DNA from: Streptomyces cucumeris
GTDB lineage: Bacteria; Actinomycetota; Actinomycetes; Streptomycetales; Streptomycetaceae
Assembly: GCF_024295805.1 (NCBI RefSeq)
Contig: NZ_JANCLX010000023.1
Coordinates: forward strand, 1 to 55,869
Reading direction: 5' to 3'
DNA: 55,869 nt
Translations under genes and position numbers: made by a program
Shown: positions 52,101-55,869 of the stretch, piece after piece
How the letters are laid out: each line of letters begins with the position of its first letter
Numbering within the stretch: the first letter of the stretch is position 1
The notes under the pieces: model-generated
What the model was told of the DNA's origin: nothing
The model's database searches: none
Seen by the model: only the letters and a program-made list of their open reading frames with translations

Positions 52101-53515
52101 CGCCGGCCCGGTGGCCGACCGTGAGCCCCGCCCGTGGGGTCGTCGTAGGGCACACCGTCGTCCGGGGTACGGCCATCGGCTCCCGGGCCGTAGGGGTCGC
52201 CGAGTCCGCCGCGCCCGTCATCGGCCCGTCGGCCGTACGGATCGCCGTGATCCCAGTACGCCTCCGCGCCCCGTTGGCCCGGCGCCTGACGGCGTGGCCT
52301 GTCCGTGCCGCCGGGCGCCGTGGGGTCGTCGGCCCGACGGCCGTAGGGGTCGTCGGGAGCCCACTGTCCTTCCGCGCCCTGCCGGCCCGGTGGCCGACCG
52401 CGCTCCCCGCCCGCGCCGGAAGCGAAGCCGCCGCCCCCCGTCGCACGCGGGCCGTCGGAGCCCGCGCGGGTGGCTCGCGGCGACGGGCTCTCCGTCTCGC
52501 CGTGGTCCCACGCGCCTCCCGGGCGCGCGTGGTCTTCGTCACGTTGGGCGGGCACGCCCGCCCCCCGGTGGCTGTGGCGGACGTCACGCGCTCCGCCGTA
52601 CGCGTCCTGGTCACCGTCCGTCACCGGGGCCCGGCCCGCGCCGGGATGGTGCCCCGGAGGCGTCCAGGCGCCCTCGGCGGAGTGGGTGGGGTCGCCGGAC
52701 GGGGCGCCGGTCCACGGGCCCTCCGTACGGCCGACCGCGGCGGTGCCCGGGCGGGGTGTGACCCGCAGATGGCCCTCGCCGTCCGGGTGGGCGGGGAGGC
52801 GGGGCGGGGCCGAGGGGGCCGCCCCGGGCGTCCGCAGCCGCAGCGCGGACTCACCGATCCGCAGCAGCGCCCCCGGCGTCAGCGGGACCGGATGGGGGCC
52901 GACGGAGGCGCCGTCGGCCGCCGTGCCGTTGGTCGAGCCGAGGTCGGCCACGGTCACCCGGCCGTCCTCGGCGACCGTCACCGCGCAGTGCAGCCGGGAG
53001 ACATCGGGGTCGTCGAGGGGCACGTCCGCGTCCGCGGAGCGGCCCACGCGGACCTGGCCGCCGTGCAGCAGATGGACCCCGCCCGCGTCCGGTCCGGCGA
53101 CCACGTCCAGATGGACGGCGGCCTCGGCGACGGCCGCCTCCGGCAGCCCGGGAAGGCCCGCGTACGCCGGGGAGCGCTCGGGGTCCGCAGGGGCGTGCAG
53201 GGACAGCACCGCGCCGTCCACGAGCGGCGGCTCGCCGAGCGCGCAGCGCTGCGGGTCCAGCCGCTCGGTCCCCGCGAACAGCACGACCGCCCCGCCGCCC
53301 GCGCCACCACTGCCACCGCCGCTGCCCGCGCCCGCGTCGCTCCCGGCCGCGGCCACCGCGGTGGCCAGCCCGCTCGCCACCGAGGCGAGGGCGGTGCCGA
53401 CGGGGGCGGTCACGAGCACGTCCACGGCGCACACCGGCGCGTGCGCGGCGGCTGAATGGCCGGAACGGCCCGGGTGGGCGCTGCGCGGCCCGAGGACGGT
53501 CAGCCGAATCTGCAT
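49118..53515 (-). CDS. FHA domain-FtsK/SpoIIIE-type ATPase (EccC-like), 1,465 residues
   Basis: A very large cytoplasmic protein. After ~140 residues comes a Forkhead-associated domain (about 140-225): GGQVRVGRSADADVPLDDPD, VSRLHC and VADLGSTNGTAADG, which bind phospho-Thr. Residues ~235-600 are low complexity, with many GRRADD/PYG/GGxGR repeats. An FtsK-like domain lacking Walker A (TGSLGLAGPRARLAGLA) precedes an apparently active one: Walker A AAGTGKTE near residue 1,018 and Walker B RLVVLVDDYDAL near 1,275. A Pro/Gly-rich insertion of ~150 residues separates Walker A and B. FHA-FtsK/EccC proteins energise type VII-like secretion or act as signalling ATPases (family knowledge). The start at 53515 (MQIRLTVLGPRS) was chosen as family-like. 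Divergent from a PkaA-like kinase, its likely writer. Confidence 0.88.
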   Translation of the reverse strand: MQIRLTVLGPRSAHPGRSGHSAAAHAPVCAVDVLVTAPVGTALASVASGLATAVAAAGSDAGAGSGGGSGGAGGGAVVLFAGTERLDPQRCALGEPPLVDGAVLSLHAPADPERSPAYAGLPGLPEAAVAEAAVHLDVVAGPDAGGVHLLHGGQVRVGRSADADVPLDDPDVSRLHCAVTVAEDGRVTVADLGSTNGTAADGASVGPHPVPLTPGALLRIGESALRLRTPGAAPSAPPRLPAHPDGEGHLRVTPRPGTAAVGRTEGPWTGAPSGDPTHSAEGAWTPPGHHPGAGRAPVTDGDQDAYGGARDVRHSHRGAGVPAQRDEDHARPGGAWDHGETESPSPRATRAGSDGPRATGGGGFASGAGGERGRPPGRQGAEGQWAPDDPYGRRADDPTAPGGTDRPRRQAPGQRGAEAYWDHGDPYGRRADDGRGGLGDPYGPGADGRTPDDGVPYDDPTGGAHGRPPGRRADNPTAHGGAGRERGRRADDRHGGPTASSGTGGSGAAPRRPGADGRRDSGRPNGPGAEGRSPDDGAPYGDPMAHGGSGREPGRRGTGEPGRSRPTGGRMDGTHAHPRPYTLDVPGAQPRRRGIGAWVRQFAAGKGERTTGQDDGGARDAAERAAAEAEGLQQRWPDPAAVLMTALGPGPRLWERGPDHPDALSVRLGSADRPAADGGLLPAAPVTVSLRQTGSLGLAGPRARLAGLARSVVAQLSALHSPSALEIVLISTDRARTVDERLAEWSWLGWLPQVRPLRGQDCRLLLAYDTEQAAARAGELARRLEDGPLGPSWAGAPPAAVAAAAARHTGPYTVVLVDGDPGPASLRETLVELAAGGPAAGIHVVCLADAPAASPASPLSRSYAAARSESPVFAACSVAALLSGDVATGLQIAHRDDLHHPLESAGATTTVTVDAVSGAWVERFARALAPLRPSASAQGGTDGPGRLPTTPLPNTARLLDELGLARATPASLLARWAAAADEVPAGGRAQAVLGAGPRGPLAVDLAADGPHMAVDGAAGTGKTELLRSLAASLAAAERPDRLELVLVDGAGAGAGSGGGAAGGTEGLRVCTDLPHVSTYLAASDPVRMREFAQALSSELKRRAELLGPQDFTAWHTDHPTTTAEDGGAPTEPGGPPTGTPAIGAQATGRAGTGGEPGGRTSGGRPTAGTPAPGGQPTGSGSGIGTPPTARPAPGGPVTGRSHGGSSATDHPSARSTLGGASRGAGAGAGAERGARVVAPRVAGDVDPTSVDTPHTLNLRTQTGGPQQPRVPRSLPRLVVLVDDYDALVAPALGSPGRPAAGSVVRALEAVARDGARLGVHLVAASGRPERTAETAAVGQAGLRVALEIRTGPDGTAPAPATPSSSSSSSEEQTPGRGRLFGPGRGDGPGDGAVIPFQAGRVTGRIPRTATQRPTVVPLEWERMGDPPTRRPLRELGNGPTDLALLASALQRAAQSADAATAPALI

Positions 53516-54060
53516 CGCCGTCAACGGTCCCTTCTGTCCGGGGGGCCGGGCAGGGGTGCCGATCCCCACCACCGCCCCCAGGCGCTTCGGCACGTACAGG
53601 TCCGTACGGGGTCGTACGGGTCACGGAGCGTGAGTCCCCCGCCGCTCGGCGCTTCGTGCTGCGTGCATCCTCGCACCTGCCACTGACACTTCGCCCGCCA
53701 CCCGGCATTACATGATCTTGATTGCTCGGCTGGTCGGCCGAAAGTGGTTGATTGCGACCGGATCGGCGGCGGTTGCGACGGGCCGCGCGCCCGGAACGTG
53801 CCCGGAACGCGCCCGCTCCTGGCCGCGCCGGGGCCGTGTCATGGCCACGCGCGGCAACCAACGGTCCGGATCGAGCGTCTTCCCCCCGAGTCCCGCGTGG
53901 CGGGATACGACGCCCGTCCACTCGTGTGGTGATCAGTACGGGCGCCCGCGTGTCCCCATTACAGTGGGGCGGACGGGTACGACCCAGCAGTACAAGCGGT
54001 GCGACAAACCGTGCCGCGGACGACGCAAGCGATGAAGACCACGATCAGGGAGCGCATGAC
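53516..54060. promoter_or_regulatory. Divergent control region between FHA-FtsK gene and PkaA-like kinase
   Basis: A 545-bp region. TTGATTGC occurs twice (53720-53727 and 53749-53756). TACAGT (53960-53965) in CCATTACAGTGG is a good -10 for the kinase; no strong -35 is present. ATG 54032 opens a 13-codon frame stopping at 54073, across the kinase GTG, a second case of a short frame overlapping a start in this window. The ribosome binding site AGGGAG is at 54046-54051. No gene was called in the remainder. Confidence 0.45.
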
Positions 54061-55761
54061 GTGCGGCCGGTAGGCAGCAAGTACCTGCTCGAGGAGCCGC
54101 TCGGACGCGGAGCCACGGGCACCGTCTGGCGAGCCCGCCAGCGGGAGACGGCGGGGGCCGAGGCCGCCGTGGCCGGGCAGCCCGGCGAGACCGTCGCGAT
54201 CAAGGTCCTCAAGGAGGAGCTCGCGAACGACGCGGAGATCGTGATGCGCTTCCTCCGCGAGCGCTCGGTGCTGCTCCGCCTCACCCACCCCAATATCGTC
54301 CGCACCCGCGACCTGGTCGTGGAGGGCGATCTGCTCGCCCTGGTCATGGACCTGATCGACGGTCCGGACCTCCACAACTATCTGCGCCGCAACGGCCCGT
54401 TCACCCCTGTCGCCGCGGCCCTCCTCACCGCCCAGATCGCCGACGCGCTCGCCGCCAGCCACGCCGACGGCGTGGTCCACCGCGATCTCAAGCCCGCCAA
54501 CGTGCTGCTCGCGGGCACCGGTGAGGGCCAGGAGATGCACCCGATGCTGACCGACTTCGGCATCGCGCGGCTGGCGGACTCGCCCGGTCTGACCCGCACC
54601 CAGGAGTTCGTCGGCACCCCGGCCTACGTGGCCCCGGAGTCCGCCGAGGGCCGTCCGCAGACCTCCGCGGTCGACATCTACGGCGCGGGCATCCTGCTGT
54701 ACGAGCTGGTGACCGGCCGTCCGCCGTTCGCGGGCAACACGGCCCTGGAGGTGCTGCACCGCCACCTGAGCGAGGAGCCGCGCCGCCCCACCACCGTCCC
54801 CGAGCCGCTGTGGACGGTCATCGAGCGCTGTCTGCGCAAGAACCCCGACCAGCGCCCCAGCGCCGAGAACCTGGCCCGCGCGCTGCGCGTGGTCGCCTCC
54901 GGTATCGGGGTGCACGCCTCGGCCGCGCAGGCGGAGGCGGCGCTCGGCGTCGCCGCGCTGCTCACGCCGGACCCGGCGCCCGCGCCGGTGCCGGACACCG
55001 CGCCCGCCGGTTCGGCCGACCCCACCCAGGCGCTGCCGACCAACGCGCCCTCCTACGACCCGGCCGCGGCCACCAACGTGCTGCCCACCACCGGACCGGA
55101 CGCCGACCCCACCCAGGTGATGTCGCCCACCGGCTCCGGTCCCGGAGGCCCCGGCGGGGACGCCGATCCGACCCGCGCGATGCCGCCCGTGCCGCCCGGC
55201 GCGCCGGGCGACGATCCGCACCCGTGGCAGAACCAGCTCCGCGCGGCCCGTGACCGCAATGAGCAGACGCAGGTCCAGTACCTCGACCCGAGCGAGGACC
55301 CGCTGCGCCGCCGCCCCCAGCGGCGTCCGGCGCCCCAGCAGCCGCCGCAGGCGTACCAGCAGCCGCAGCAGCAGCCCCAGCAGCCGCCGCGGCGTCAGCA
55401 GCGCCGCCAGCAGCAGCCGCCGCCGTACCAGCAGCCGCAGCAGCCGCAGAACTACGCCCCGGCGCCGCACCACCCGCAGCAGCCGCAGCCCCAGCGCTAC
55501 GCCCCGCCGCAGCAGCCCCAGCCCGAACCGCGTCAGCCCCGGCAGCGCGGCTCCAGCCCCAACCGGATGAAGATCCCGGGCCTGGGGTGCCTCAAGGGCT
55601 GTCTGTTCGTGATCGTGGTCCTGGTGGTGGGCTCCTGGCTGGTCTGGGAGCTGACCCCGCTCAAGGACTGGGTCGCCGAGGGCAAGAGCTACTGGGACGC
55701 CCTCAGTAGCTGGGCCTCCGAGGTCAAGAAGTGGATCTCGGACCTGGGCGGACCGAGCTGA
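54061..55761 (+). CDS. pkaA: Membrane Ser/Thr protein kinase, PkaA-like
   Basis: A 566-residue Hanks-type kinase starting at GTG 54061 (MRPVGSKYLLEEPLGRGATG), 9 nt after AGGGAG. Kinase motifs: Gly loop LGRGATGTVW, Lys in TVAIKVLKEEL, catalytic VVHRDLKPANVLL, DFG in LTDFGIARLAD and the APE-equivalent PAYVAPESAEG. The linker (about 310-500) has repeated DPTQxLP-like units (ADPTQALP, DADPTQVMS, DADPTRAMP) and then a Pro/Gln-rich stretch. A single TM helix (about 511-533, CLFVIVVLVVGSWLVW) near the C-terminus is followed by ~30 extracytoplasmic residues. Topology: kinase inside. S. coelicolor PkaA has this sequence and layout (from memory). The Thr repeats could be autophosphorylation sites read by the divergent FHA protein (inference). 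Confidence 0.9.
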   Translation: MRPVGSKYLLEEPLGRGATGTVWRARQRETAGAEAAVAGQPGETVAIKVLKEELANDAEIVMRFLRERSVLLRLTHPNIVRTRDLVVEGDLLALVMDLIDGPDLHNYLRRNGPFTPVAAALLTAQIADALAASHADGVVHRDLKPANVLLAGTGEGQEMHPMLTDFGIARLADSPGLTRTQEFVGTPAYVAPESAEGRPQTSAVDIYGAGILLYELVTGRPPFAGNTALEVLHRHLSEEPRRPTTVPEPLWTVIERCLRKNPDQRPSAENLARALRVVASGIGVHASAAQAEAALGVAALLTPDPAPAPVPDTAPAGSADPTQALPTNAPSYDPAAATNVLPTTGPDADPTQVMSPTGSGPGGPGGDADPTRAMPPVPPGAPGDDPHPWQNQLRAARDRNEQTQVQYLDPSEDPLRRRPQRRPAPQQPPQAYQQPQQQPQQPPRRQQRRQQQPPPYQQPQQPQNYAPAPHHPQQPQPQRYAPPQQPQPEPRQPRQRGSSPNRMKIPGLGCLKGCLFVIVVLVVGSWLVWELTPLKDWVAEGKSYWDALSSWASEVKKWISDLGGPS

Positions 55762-55767
55762 CGCTCC

Positions 55768-55786
55768 GCCGCGCGCCACGCGCGGC
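55768..55786 (+). terminator. Possible kinase terminator
   Basis: A perfect 8-bp stem (GCCGCGCG at 55768-55775, CGCGCGGC at 55779-55786, loop CCA) starts 7 bp after the kinase stop. It is short, so support is moderate. Confidence 0.5.
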
Positions 55787-55802
55787 CCGATGATGAACCG
55801 GC

Positions 55803-55869
<67 letters not shown>

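Overview
The window is about 56 kb of high-GC DNA from an actinomycete, almost certainly a Streptomyces chromosome. The evidence is strong third-position GC bias, mtrA-mtrB-lpqB, the ~1,650-residue NAD-glutamate dehydrogenase, an Rv3235-family protein next to secA, a PkaA-like kinase, and large intergenic hairpin terminators without T tracts. It looks like one draft contig: it starts inside the 3' end of a 23S rRNA gene and ends in runs of G and C that look like an assembly artefact. From memory, the gene order follows the S. coelicolor stretch around SCO3014 down to SCO2974; no alignment was run.

Layout. 1-346: 3' end of 23S, 5S and the rrn terminator. 0.7-8.9 kb: a membrane protein, then mtnA-mtrA-mtrB-lpqB as one tightly coupled rightward unit (two-component system plus its lipoprotein partner), then a ComF-type protein. 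9.2-11 kb: long-form ribosome hibernation factor and a NarL/LuxR response regulator, which is preceded by an overlapping 34-codon upstream reading frame. 11-19.8 kb: YcaQ-like and GNAT proteins, secA, an Rv3235-family protein, a DUF6912-like protein, a hairpin MITE-like element, a HAD phosphatase and a DJ-1/PfpI protein. 20.2-25.2 kb: the giant NAD-glutamate dehydrogenase.

25.2-38.35 kb: a leftward cell-wall glycopolymer (teichoic acid type) cluster in two transcription blocks. The first is a GT-A/TagF fusion, a Stealth-type sugar-phosphate transferase and an FkbM methyltransferase. The second is a membrane-anchored TagF-like polymerase, a GT2 enzyme, a TarI-TarJ-like cytidylyltransferase/reductase fusion (predicted CDP-ribitol source) and a second GT2 enzyme. 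Together they could make, decorate and methylate a polyol-phosphate or sugar-phosphate wall polymer.

38.4-45.2 kb: an accessory block with a radical SAM enzyme and APH-fold kinase operon, a propeller-like protein of unknown role, a winged-helix protein with a zinc-knuckle tail, an XRE-TPR regulator and an HATPase anti-sigma-like protein. It contains a decayed duplicate of the winged-helix gene and imperfect copies of flanking sequence, which point to recombination. 45.3-48.9 kb: a sugar ABC importer lacking its own ATPase, with an extra beta domain inside one permease. 49.1-55.8 kb: a 1,465-residue FHA-FtsK ATPase divergent from a PkaA-like Ser/Thr kinase, a plausible phospho-Thr writer/reader pair.

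The items most worth follow-up are the radical SAM/kinase operon with its Cys-Pro tail and repeated GGCAAGTT promoter motifs, the permease with an inserted SdrD-B-like domain, the unusual wall-polymer enzymes, the kinase/FHA-FtsK pair and the upstream reading frame at the response regulator. No CRISPR array, tRNA or complete insertion sequence was seen.
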